Shown: piece by piece, positions 1 through 9,540 of the stretch | Layout of the letters: each line of letters opens with the position of its first letter | Position numbering within the stretch: position 1 is the first letter of the stretch | Source of the DNA: Solen grandis | Lineage: Eukaryota; Mollusca; Bivalvia; Adapedonta; Solenidae | Assembly: GCA_021229015.1 (NCBI GenBank) | Contig: CM037781.1 | Location: 64,592,839-64,656,838 of the forward strand | Direction of reading: 5' to 3' | DNA length: 64,000 nucleotides | The notes under the pieces: model-generated | The model's database searches: none | The model's input: only the letters and a program-made list of their open reading frames with translations | What the model was told of the DNA's origin: nothing | Translations under genes and position numbers: made by a program

Positions 1-818
1 AGGAATTCAAAATACTTAGCGTAATGAAGTTCATAGGATAGGAACTTTACAGAAAGTAACATTTTGACAAGATATAGAAAAACACTGAAAGGAACAATGT
101 ATGTCAAGTTTTATTTATCTCATTTGTAATTGTCTTTTTAGCTAGACCTCCCTCGTTCCAGAAGTTACACACGTCAATCCAATGTATGTTTGTAAATAAT
201 CTAAGGGAGGTTACCGAATTAAAGCCTATAAAGGTAAATAAGACTTTTTGGAATATGAGGCACAACAAGGGGAAATCTTAAATAGTAGTCCTTAACAGGA
301 AACAGTGAAATAATATTTTACATTTCAACTGTGAAATTATCAAATATATATTTTTTCATTATTTTTTTTTTTTTTAATTTTTATAAACTGTTATCAGATA
401 TTGCTGTCAACATTCCATTTTATGACATAACTATGCTTTCTTGATTTCTTCGATACTGCACAAATTATTTTGATCATCATTTTGATTTCTACGTGCTATT
501 TATCTTGCACATCCATATAAAACGATAATTCTTCTCTCCCAACCCCAAATATAACCATGTTTTATTTTTTATATTAAGCGTAATCGTAATTCGTGAGACC
601 AAGCTACCTTTTGAATAAACAAACACACCGGTATCAAAAAGTCATAAAGTAATGATTTCAGAATTTTATACATGTATTTACTATTCTTTGTATAAAAATG
701 ACATTTCTTTTTCTTTTGCTACCAGGCGCATGCGGAGGCTTAAATTTAACCGTGTGGCCTAATATATAGCTCGTATATAAACCGTTCTCTGGCACAACTG
801 TGCCCATGCCTTGTTTAC
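1..818. other. Non-coding flank / presumed intron 1 of the P450 gene starting at 1155
   Basis: No exon or complete repeat is recognised here. The stretch is AT-rich with a T run near 361-375. Because a phase-1 splice donor sits at 818/819 on the minus strand, this DNA should be the start of the first intron of that P450 gene, whose exon 2 lies outside the window. Confidence 0.5.
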
Positions 819-1155
819 CTTTTCCAGCTCGAAATTCGTACTGTATGGAAGGAAGATGGGTAGCTCTGCCACTAAAGACGTCCGCTTGCTTCACTAATGC
901 CTCGTTGATGACGTCATATCCGTTCAGTACAAGTACCAGCTGGTTCCCTAGTTTGAAACTCATGATGTCTCCATATTTCTTTGCCTCTTCAAAGAAAACA
1001 ATATGTGGTCGTTCACGAGAAAGCTTCCGAAATAGAGTCACGCTTCCGAATATAGGAAAAACAGCTGGGCCTGGGGGTAAGTTTTTATTGGCTTTAAACA
1101 AATAAAAACTTAATGCAAAAACAATTAAAAACACCCCCACTGTCACTATATCCAT
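819..1155 (-). CDS. Cytochrome P450, CYP2-like, first coding exon (gene B)
   Basis: Membrane-anchored haem monooxygenase of the microsomal CYP2 type, N-terminal exon only (112 codons plus one base). The start is taken at the second of two adjacent ATGs (1155) because the plus-strand paralogue at 53,831 begins at the equivalent MD. Residues 1-20 form a hydrophobic signal-anchor, followed by a basic stretch and the proline-rich hinge PPGPAVFPIFGS (about residues 27-38), both diagnostic of microsomal P450s. The exon ends GGAAAAG before GTAAAC, a phase-1 donor, exactly as in the paralogue, and both exons are 337 bp. By my count 84 of 112 residues match the paralogue, with differences concentrated in the anchor and after ADVF, ahead of the substrate-recognition region. 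The haem-binding Cys loop and remaining exons lie off the left edge. It is a first exon downstream of another gene's exon 4, so it starts a separate tandem gene. Confidence 0.9.
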
Positions 1156-1431
1156 CATGATTCCACAGGCTTTAAACTCAACCAAAATGTCATTGATTTA
1201 AACGTTCCGGGTTCATGAAATTGTTACACATTAACTTTCCGAGCTGTAAGTTTTCAAACTCCTGTGCAGTAGATTTGCTCCGTATCTGTATCAGGTTTCA
1301 AGTATGTGTATTGCAAGGAATACATACGGCGGGCCGGGTGTAGACCAAGTGCATAACATGATATCGAGGTTTGAGAGCGAAACTAGGTGCATAATTTATA
1401 TATATGTGTTTCATAGCACTTAGCCTAGTTC
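1156..1431. other. Upstream region of P450 gene B
   Basis: About 280 bp upstream of the minus-strand start, ending at the fold-back element. The promoter should lie here or inside the element. I see no convincing TATA box. Confidence 0.3.
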
Positions 1432-1479
1432 TACGGAAGCGTATGAGTGCCACATTGACACTTTTTCCCCACAATTTTA

Positions 1480-2330
1480 ATCTGTAAAATGTACAGTTTA
1501 ATCTGTAAACTTTACAGTTTAAACTGTAAAATTCACACCTTTTTCTGAAAGAATTCACACACTTTTCTGTATATTTTGCAGTTTATGCTGTTAAATTTAC
1601 AGTTTAATCAATAAATTTTACAGATTAAACTGTAAAATTCACACTTTTTTAAATGTAAAATTCACACACTTTTCTGTAAATTTTGCAGTGTAATATGTCA
1701 AATGTACCGTTTAATCTATAAAATTTACGGATTAAACTGTAAAATTCACATTTATTTTCTAATTTTTTCCCCAAATTTTTAATTTTTTAATTTTTACAAT
1801 TAAATCTGTAAATTTTATATTTTAATCTGTAAAATTTACCGTTTAAAATGTAAATTTACACTTTTTTTCTGTAAATTTTACAGTTTAAACAGTAAAATTC
1901 ACACTTTTTTCCTGTAAATTTTACACTTTAATCTGTAAATTTGACACATTAAACTAACCTGTTTAAATAATGGCAGTACGGAAGCGTAATTTTTTTTTAA
2001 CTGTAAATTCACACTTTTTGTAAGTAAATTTACACCTGAATCTGTAAAATTTACACATTAATTTGTAAAATTCATATTTTTTTTCTGTATATTTTACACT
2101 TTAATCTGTAATTGACAGTTTAAGTTGTAAAATTCACACATTTCTGTATCATTTTTACATTAATCTGTAAAATTCACATTTTCTTGTATATTTTACACTT
2201 TAATCTGTAAATCCTACACTTTAAACTGTAAAATTCACACTTTTTTTCCTTTAAATGTTAAAGTTTAAACTGTAAAATTCACTGGTTTTTTTTTTTGGAT
2301 AAAATTTACAGATTAATCTCTTTCTTTCTT
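1480..2330. repeat. Degenerate palindromic tandem repeat (TACAGTTTAAACTGTA type)
   Basis: Dozens of imperfect units of roughly 30 bp with the pattern CTGTAAATTTTACAG, TTTAAACTGTAAAA, TTCACACTTTTT. Each unit is itself near-palindromic. The mirrored block at 4450-4680 reads the reverse complement, forming the long imperfect arms of the fold-back element. Confidence 0.75.
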
Positions 2331-2631
2331 TCCTGTATATATTATACATATATAATGTAGGTATATGTTGTAGGTATATATTGTAGGTATATATTGCAGG
2401 TATATGGTATATGTTGTAGGTATATATTGCAGGTATGTGTTGCAGGTATATGGTATATATTGCAGGTATATATTATAGGTATATGTTGTACGTATATATT
2501 GTAGGTATATATTGTAGGTATATGTTGTAGGTATATGGTATATATTGCAGGTATATATTATAGGTATATGTTGTACGTATATGTTGTACGTATATATTGT
2601 AGGTATATATTATAGGTATGTGTTGTAGGTA
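2331..2631. repeat. TATATGTTGTAGG minisatellite, left part
   Basis: Repeated 13-15 bp units (GTATATGTTGTAG, GTATATATTGCAG and variants) run to the mariner end and resume at 3872-4010. The array was continuous before insertion. Confidence 0.85.
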
Positions 2632-3871
2632 CGAGGGCGAGTCAATAAATAACCAGCCTAACCTATTTCGGGTTGAGATCTACCTTTTTTTCAATATAAC
2701 TTCCCTCCAGGGCTATGCACTTGGACCAACGGTGTTCAAGTGCCATCAGCCCAGAAGTGAAGAAGTCAGGGTCCTTTCCATGGAACCACTCCTCAACTGC
2801 CGCCACGACTTCTTCGTCAGACCGGAAACGACGTCCACGTTTATCCTTTTTCAAAGGAAGAAGTCGCTAGGAGCCAGGTCTGGTGAGTAGGCAGGGTGCG
2901 GTATTAATTCATACCCATTTCGCTCCACAGCATCCATTGCAACTTTAAAAGTGTGGACTCTTGCATTGTCCTGTTGCAGCAAAACACCTTTGCAGACTTT
3001 ACCACGGCGTTTCTCACAGATGGTCTAGCAAGTTTGCATAGTATGCTTCGGTTATTGTACTTCTCTTGGGTAAAATGTCTAACAAAATAACGCCCTTTGT
3101 GTCCCAAAATACTGTGGCCATCACTTTGCCAGCAGATGGTTGAGTCTTGAACTTCTTTGGCCTTGGGGCACTGACGACTCTGAGCTTTATTTTCCGGTTC
3201 ATAATAATGCACCCAAGTCTCATCCACAGTAACTAGACGCAAAAGGAATTCATCTTTTGACCTCAAACGCTTCAACAACGCACTGCATACTGATGCTTTC
3301 GTTGCCATTTGCTCATTGCTAAGGGATTTTGGGACCCAACGGGCTGTAAGCATGCGCATCCCTAAACGATCATGCAAGATTGTTGAAATGGTACCATGTG
3401 AAATGCCTAATGCCTGTGCTATTTCTTCAACCTGACTTCGCCTATCTGAGTATACCAGATCTCTGACTTTATTACACATTTCTTCGTCGGTGGCTACACC
3501 TGGGCGTCCAGACCTGGCTTCATCTTCTAAAGACGTTCTACCGCGTTTAAACTCCCCAACCCAGAATTTAACTTGTGAATAAGATGGTGCAGAAGACCCA
3601 TACACATCAACCAACTCACCATGTATGTCCTTACCAGTTTTACCTTTTAAATGCAAGTACCGAATTACAGCATGGTACTCAACTTTTGATGAAAAGCTTG
3701 CTTTTACATCACTAGCCATGTTTGACATTCAATATCTGACAAACAAATGACCGTATACATGTGTAGTTTTGTACACAGGTATAGTACATGTATTGAAACA
3801 ATGCGTGAAAATCGTGGATATCTCGGTTGATCGGAGATGTCAGAGGCTGGTTATTTATTGACTCGCCCTCG
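2632..3871 (-). mobile_element. mariner-family DNA transposon, 1240 bp
   Basis: Perfect 28-bp terminal inverted repeats (CGAGGGCGAGTCAATAAATA at the outer end) at 2632-2659 and 3844-3871, flanked on both sides by the dinucleotide TA, the expected Tc1/mariner target duplication. The length is normal for a full mariner. It is inserted in a TA-rich minisatellite. The perfect ends indicate a recent insertion, although its transposase is broken. Confidence 0.93.
2663..3728 (-). pseudogene. mariner transposase, frameshifted
   Basis: Cut-and-paste transposase of the mariner (DD34D) group. The N-terminal part is open from 3728 and contains the helix-turn-helix binding region followed by the WVPKSL motif. 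The first catalytic Asp is in VTVDETWVHYYEPE. The frame is then lost; the second catalytic region (VMATVFWDTKGV) is in another frame at 3014-3223, the third Asp (LQQDNARVH) follows, and the C-terminal end (KKDKRGRRFRSDEE onward) is again in a different frame at 2663-2854. At least two frameshifts therefore make it non-functional, although all three catalytic aspartates are still visible. The termini remain perfect, so it could be mobilised in trans, which is inference. Confidence 0.9.
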
Positions 3872-4010
3872 TATATGTTGTACGTATATATTGTAGGTAT
3901 ATGTTGCAGGTATATATTGTAAGTATATGTTGTAGGTATACTTTGTAGGTATATGTTGTATGTTCCTTGTATATGTTGTAGGTATCGGTGTATTTTGTAA
4001 GTATATGTTG
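3872..4010. repeat. TATATGTTGTAGG minisatellite, right part
   Basis: Continuation of the array at 2331-2631 beyond the mariner insertion. Confidence 0.8.
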
Positions 4011-4352
4011 CACAAATATTCTGAAAGTAAAAGTTGTTTTATATTCTTTTCACCTCACCTCCTCTTTTTTTCTTTGGATGTATTAGTCATACAAAAAGGT
4101 CAAAACCTATATAATCCCACTCTTTCTTGTACTTAGTCTGTGGTGTTTACTGTTTAAGTTATTCTGCTTTCATTACATGACTTCTTCGACACATATCTCT
4201 CTACCTACCCACTTAAGATAACTGCAAAAAAAGTTATTTTGAGGATGCACTTGTCATGAAACATCACCACTGGCAGAACTGAGCAAACGGTCTTTTTATC
4301 ACAGAAAGAAAGTCTAGATATTTTCGCTCGGGTTGTGCTATTTTATATTTCT

Positions 4353-4383
4353 GTCGTGTCGATAATAACCTTTTCGACACGAC
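4353..4383. repeat. Perfect 10-bp hairpin GTCGTGTCGA
   Basis: GTCGTGTCGA (4353-4362) and its exact reverse complement (4374-4383) with an 11-nt spacer. A related CTGTCGTGCCGATAG follows near 4407. It lies inside the fold-back element and resembles the GC-rich hairpins at 18.7 kb. Confidence 0.6.
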
Positions 4384-4730
4384 GGTCATAAGGTTGTTTA
4401 TCAGCACAACTGTCGTGCCGATAGACATAGCCGTTATTTAAACACATTATTATGTAATTTTACAGAAAAAAGGGTAAATATACAAAAAAGTGTGAATTAT
4501 ACAGTTTAATTAAATTAAATTAAATAAACTGTATCTTTTACAAAAAAAGCATGAATTTTACAGATTATACTGTAAATTTTTCAGATTAAAGTGTAAAAAT
4601 TACAGTTTAAACTGTGTGAATAATACAGAAAAAATGTGAATTTTACAATAAAAACTGCAAATTTTACAGATTAAAGTGTCGGAAATGAAAAATATTATAA
4701 GTGTCAATGTGGCACTAATATGCTTCCATA

Positions 4731-6446
4731 ACATTTAGTTTGCTGTTGCTCATAAAAGAAAATCGGCTTAATACACAGTTCTCACTGTTCTGGATCAAAG
4801 GTTTTACTGTGAATTATTTGTACATTTAATTTTATTATCAATTTACCAAATTCCTATTTAGGAAAAATATATTCTCTCCTTTAAAAAATATTACAGCACT
4901 GGCGCCAAATTCCTGTAGAATATCCCATTTATATAAGAACGAAAATTGAGAGAGAGAGAAAAGAAAAAGAAGAAGAATCACGGGAGGCTACTCGTATACG
5001 ATTGGCAACGGTTTACGACGTATAATCTCCCGTGGTGCTAAAAAAATTCACGGCGATGACCTTGGAGGCTGATGCATACACACTTTTCTATTTCGGCGGC
5101 GAGGCTAAGTTAGTTTTAAATTTGGACTGCTTCAAACAAAATAAAAAGTGGTGTCGCACGTTGCCATCAGATGTTACGGGGGGGGGGGATGCAAATGATG
5201 TTGCCGGTGTAGAGGTTCGACCTCGATCGAAGTCCGGGTTGAATAAGCTGCTTCCCTGGTAGAGGGCAGCCTGCGGCTCTATGGTAGCGAGTGGCCACAC
5301 GTAACTTTTCTCCTAGCGATAGAATGAAAGAAGCAGTAAACAATTAAAATGATTCACTTTGTAGTCTGTTGTTTCAATCACATAGTGAAAATGGAAATTC
5401 TATATAAGGGAGAAAGTCCAAAACACATAGAAAACACACACCGAAACTCGTAGGGCCTAGATGTATATATGAAATATTGAATAGTTTTAGGCGTTTTTCG
5501 CACTTAAAAACTTTTTCCCTTTGCATTTATATTTGAAATCACAAAAAAGGCACGAGGAATTTGAGGCATTCATGTTTTCCTTTGTTGAATTAATAGACAC
5601 TACCAAAGGAACACGAGGAACTGGAACTCTGCATGTTTTTCTTATGTAAACAAGCGTGCCTAAAGTCAATCCTCTACCAGCTAAATGTAAATGGGCAATA
5701 AAAACATGCAGCCTGTTTGCTGCCACATTTATGAAGTTCCAAGTGTTTTTTTCTGAATGCGATCGGATTGGTTCCGATTATGTTTGGTAATATCCGTATT
5801 TAATCGCCAGCATTTAAAAAGTCGGCGGTTTTTAAGATTTTCATAAGCAGTCACATAATAATGCACGCAATATTTTCACACAGTGTTTCACCATACAACT
5901 TTCTGTCAAGAATGGTAGAGATAAATATTGGACCAAATACATTTCTTATTAAAGATAAACAATGGCGGGTGTCACTCCTTGAGGCTTTATAGAATACCGA
6001 GAAACGGATGTAAATTGATAATTTTAATATCGAAAATTTTTACTTTACTTTTGCTTTTTATGTTTTTTTTGGGTTAAAATATGTAGAAAAACAATTAAAT
6101 AAATAAAAAATAAAAATAAAATAATAATAATAAGTCACCAAGCTCCTATGGTTTAAGTCTGTAAACAGTTGTCTCTAGTTTCAACATATGATACGCCATG
6201 TTAAGTGTTCGCTATACGCATATTTAGCACGGTGTTCTTAACACTAAAACATTAAAGATAAGCACTATGAACAATCGAAATTACACAAAGATCTTAAATC
6301 GGTTATATATTTCAACATTCAAAACCGATGTTTTTCTAATTCTCAAGCATATTTTGTTCATGTTAATCATTTCTTCATGACTGATACAAGGACCCCATGT
6401 TTATAAATATAATGCAAGCACAAACGTAAGGGGCAAATATTCCTAC
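4731..6446. other. No gene recognised; expected but empty site for P450 gene A exons 5-9
   Basis: I looked on the minus strand for the I-helix (AGxET) and haem-loop (FxxGxRxCxG) motifs that should follow exon 4, and did not find them before the next gene's exon 1 at 1155. The stretch holds a G run at about 5179-5188, (A)n/AT-rich segments near 6090-6130 and no clear repeat family. Several short open frames here show no family resemblance. Confidence 0.5.
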
Positions 6447-6621
6447 CACGTAAGTATTTCTGTTCTTCTTCTTTGTTTTCCTTCAGGGTATGTAGATATA
6501 CATCTATGAAGTCACGGATGTTGTTTGTGTCAAATGTTCTCGAATGTTCGTCGATCTGTTCAGTAATGAAGTTCCGCATCCTCCCAATAGCATCGGATCT
6601 CCGCTGCCTTACATCATTGTC
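6447..6621 (-). CDS. Cytochrome P450, CYP2-like, exon 4 (gene A)
   Basis: 58 codons plus one base. The acceptor TATTTATAG precedes GACAATGATG and the donor is CGTG before GTAGGA. The start phase (0) matches the end of exon 3. The peptide includes RMRNFITEQIDEHSR and the block FDTNNIRDFIDVYLHTLKEN, the CYP2 segment NxRDFIDxxL between helices F-G and the I helix. Its downstream partner should carry the I-helix AGxETT motif, and none is seen before the next gene. Gene A may thus be 3'-truncated, or have an exon order disturbed by rearrangement or assembly. Confidence 0.88.
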
Positions 6622-7031
6622 CTATAAATAGCAAAATTTATTAAGTGGCGACAACTTACATACTGGGGCAAATAAAAAAATGTCTGTCATAATAATACAA
6701 ACAAATCGGTGTGGAATTCAAATGCCTTATTTTAGGCAATTTTCATTTAAATGCACGGTGATTCAGTTATGCAGTCTCGGAAAACCATTCCTCATAACGG
6801 TCCAAAATGCCCTCAAAACTCCACTAAGGTCATCACTGTCAAAATGCACCCTGAATACTGGAACAAAAACATTTGATCTTGAAGACATTAAAAAAACACA
6901 TCATGTTTTGCTTATATTGTTAAGCCAGAAAATTTTGATTTGAGCTCGTATGTGGTTAACAACAAAGTCATGCGGTTAAATTCTTGCCCCTGGCTACTAC
7001 GGTACACTTTTTAGCAAAACATTGAACTTAC

Positions 7032-7158
7032 TTTTCGGGATACGATCTTTGCAAAGATATATGGAAGAAAGTTGAAAGCATCTAATTGTCCTGTAGAAGT
7101 TAATATTGCTCTCATATCTTCATTGATGGCTACAAAGCGAGGGTCATCAATCTCCAAC
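7032..7158 (-). CDS. Cytochrome P450, CYP2-like, exon 3 (gene A)
   Basis: One base plus 42 codons. The acceptor TCTCTCCCAG precedes GTTGGAG and the donor is CGAAAA before GTAAGT. The first base completes the Arg codon left open (AG) by CYP2 exon 2, so it splices in frame with the exon at 31,324-31,552. The peptide (DDPRFVAINEDMRAILTST, then LDAFNFLPYIF) corresponds to the CYP2 helix F region, where the family has EF..L...NE and a FP.L motif. The intron to exon 2 would be about 24 kb, packed with repeats and containing an unrelated minus-strand gene (13.8-16.3 kb). Confidence 0.88.
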
Positions 7159-8220
7159 CTGGGAGAGATAAATGTATACATTTTAACCCGTGTAAACATT
7201 CACTTGTCATAAGCAGCCACTCTGATTCAGACTTGATGAATGTCGCGAAATACGCCCGCTCCTTTAGTCTGACACTTTTCAAGAGCGATAAGTTCATTAT
7301 GACAGAATCTGACATTTTAAACTAAAACAAGAGGGACTTCGTGGTCTTAAAGTGTCATTAGTTAAACTATTCTTGCCACTTGAATTAACCTGGTTATCCA
7401 TGCAGCAGTAATCCGATTCAAATGTCAGATACAAAAAATGCGAAAGATTTTATTTTTACTAAATAAGAAAACTAGAAACTATCTGCAGGCATCATCTTCA
7501 AAGGGATCAACATCATAAAGAGTATATAAATAAAATATTCTACCTAGTGGGACCTCTTTTTTAAGTGGTTTAATTTCCGGGTTTGTTTTCCAGCAATTAT
7601 GTTAGATTACTATGAGATGACCATTTGTGCAAAATGAAATTAAATTCTGATCATTTGTTACAAATAAAGTTGGCTGTCATGGTACCAAGTTTCTGTATAG
7701 ATCAAGTTTATTCTAGCAACTTTTGTACAGGGCCATCCAAGAACAAAGTTTTATCAGTTTCTACTCATTGCTTTCATACTAGTTACTGCGAATCTCTAAC
7801 AATTATCGAACTTAGTCGAGATACTGTGCACTGAGTGATATTGACTAAGGTTGAATGGTTTACATATACTAAAGTTAATTGAATAAAGTTATAAAACTTC
7901 AAGTTTAAGACTTAGGCAGACTAAAACATGTAGTATTGGATGTTTTTACAAGATGGTGCGTAGAAATAAGTGATAAACACTTTATATAGAGTCATTCAGA
8001 ATGAATTAAAGCCTATTGGACACTCAATATCTTCAGGATCTATACGCATTATTATTATACGTTGTATCATCTGCATCACGTCGGACCAAGATTGAAAAAC
8101 GTCGTACTGACCAAACCCATGGCATCATTCGAAAAGTGGCCCGTTTGAATCAGAAAGTGAAACAACAAACCCAGAAAGATAAAGCAATTGAATCTTGGCA
8201 TTTCTACAGTTCTATATTAG
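7159..8220. other. No gene recognised
   Basis: AT-rich intronic DNA if gene A is intact. A 69-residue lysine/arginine-rich open frame at 8016-8225 (plus) has no recognisable domain and I do not call it. Confidence 0.4.
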
Positions 8221-8685
8221 TGTGACCATTATCACGTGGTATATGACGTCATTTTAAGCTAACACAATCAGTATAATTTACCTTGTTTCGGAAAAGAAAA
8301 CTTATTTTTTATTTCTTCACCAAATTTGATACGTTAGGGCTTATGCAAGGCGAACAATTGTGCTCTACACATAGATCTTAATTATTCTTTTGTCAGATGT
8401 ACATGATTTCCAAACATTCGAAAAACCTTCGGAGTTCGTAAGCATTCGTTTGCTTTCACGAAAAGCAAATTACTAATAACGTTTTCCGGAATGTTAGGAA
8501 AATACTGTACATCTGACAAAAGAACATTGGTGCATAGCATATTTTTCCATGTCGCATGGGCTGTATCCCATTAAAATCGGTGTACAAATAAAATACCTAC
8601 AGAGGTTTTTCCTTTCCGAGTCGATGCAAGTCATACTGTTTGTGTTAGTTAAAAATGACGTCATATATTACGTGGTATGACCACA
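8221..8685. repeat. 465-bp palindromic (fold-back) element
   Basis: The two halves are imperfect inverted copies centred near 8453. The outer 50 bp on each side contain ACGTGGT, ATATGACGTCATTTT and CTAACACAA, and an inner pair shares CTTTTGTCAGATGTACA (about 8390 and 8510). The ends carry TGACGTCA octamers, with a CACGTG box at the left end only, as in the Helitron-like family elsewhere in the window. Confidence 0.75.
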
Positions 8686-8832
8686 TTGCATATATCGCAT
8701 CAATGACCAGATATCAGAGGATAAACTGAGGAAATAATGTATGGCTCAGCAGTTTAGCATATCCCGGATTGCAAGAGGACGCGCAAGGCGTTGGAAGCTG
8801 TATCTGAAGTTACGTATCAATTGATGTTGTTG

Positions 8833-9075
8833 TATTTGGGTTTAACGTCGCTGCGATAGTATTTCAATCATATAGCGACGTCCAGCTAATTACAGGTGGA
8901 GGAAGACCCCGAGTACACAGAGGTACCCGAGTAGAACCACCGACCTACCGCAAGCCAGCTGGAAGGCTTCCTCACATGAAATATCCGAAGTCCCTACCGG
9001 GATTCGAACCCACAGCATTGAGGGGTTGAGAGATTTGTAGTCCACGACAGTAAGCGCTCGGCCACGGCGGCCCCT
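8833..9075 (-). mobile_element. tRNA-Leu-headed SINE (bivalve V/RUDI-like type)
   Basis: Read on the minus strand: a tRNA-like head with A box (TGGCCGAG) and B box (GGGTTCGAATCCCGG), then the conserved body (GTGAGGAAGCCTTCCAGC, TTGCGGTAGGTCGGTGGTT) and the tail CTGGACGTCGCTATATGA ... GTTAAACCCAAATA. The copy is old, with several substitutions. Family naming is from memory of SINEs described in bivalves. Confidence 0.85.
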
Positions 9076-9334
9076 ACGTATCAGTTGAATCAACTGACGA
9101 GGCAATGGATGTTAAGGCGGAATGTATAGACGTAGGTGAAAGGATGAAAACGCCATTGTCGAAATTAAGTTTCTTAAACATATTTCATGCATTTGCGTGT
9201 AGCATTATGGCTTGTGAATTTCATATGGGAGCAAAACCGAAATTCGAATCCTCGAAAACAGGACAGTATAAGTCAATTCTCATCATCATAATTAACAATG
9301 TTCTGAAGCTTTTCTGAATAAAGAGGTGACAAAA

Positions 9335-9534
9335 ATATTTCCCGACGGATCTAACGCCTTTGTGTTTCACTATGACAGCTCTTTCAGCCACATATCCAGA
9401 GAAACCATCAGATATCTTAAGGAAACGAAGTTACGTTTATAAAGCATAAAGAGTCGATGCCGAACTTTCCCGATGCTGCACCGATGGACTTTGGTATATG
9501 GGGTATCTTGACGACGGGTACAGAAGAAAACATT
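9335..9534 (+). pseudogene. Tc1/mariner (IS630-type) transposase C-terminal relic
   Basis: A plus-strand fragment reads IFPDGSNAFVFHYDSS, SRETIRYLKET and, after a one-base frame change near 9442, MPNFPDAAPMDFGIWGIL. The S-PDAAPMD--IWG motif is the third catalytic region of many Tc1-like transposases. No upstream catalytic residues or TIRs were found, so it is a dead fragment. Its 3' end is cut by the Helitron-like element ending at 9541. Confidence 0.72.
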
Positions 9535-9540
9535 AACACA

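Larger units (their letters stand above)
1432..4730. mobile_element. Large fold-back / MITE-like element with 32-bp inverted ends
   Basis: The ends 1432-1463 and 4699-4730 are inverted copies matching at 29 of 32 positions (core AGTGCCACATTGACACTT, outer TAYGGAAGC). Inside, both flanks (about 1480-2330 and 4450-4680) consist of degenerate units built on the palindrome TTTACAGTTTAAACTGTAAA, in opposite orientation on the two sides. The centre is a GTATATGTTGTAG-type minisatellite interrupted by a mariner. Another TACGGAAGCGTA copy occurs near 1978. The outermost TA may be a target duplication, but I cannot prove that. Confidence 0.7.
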
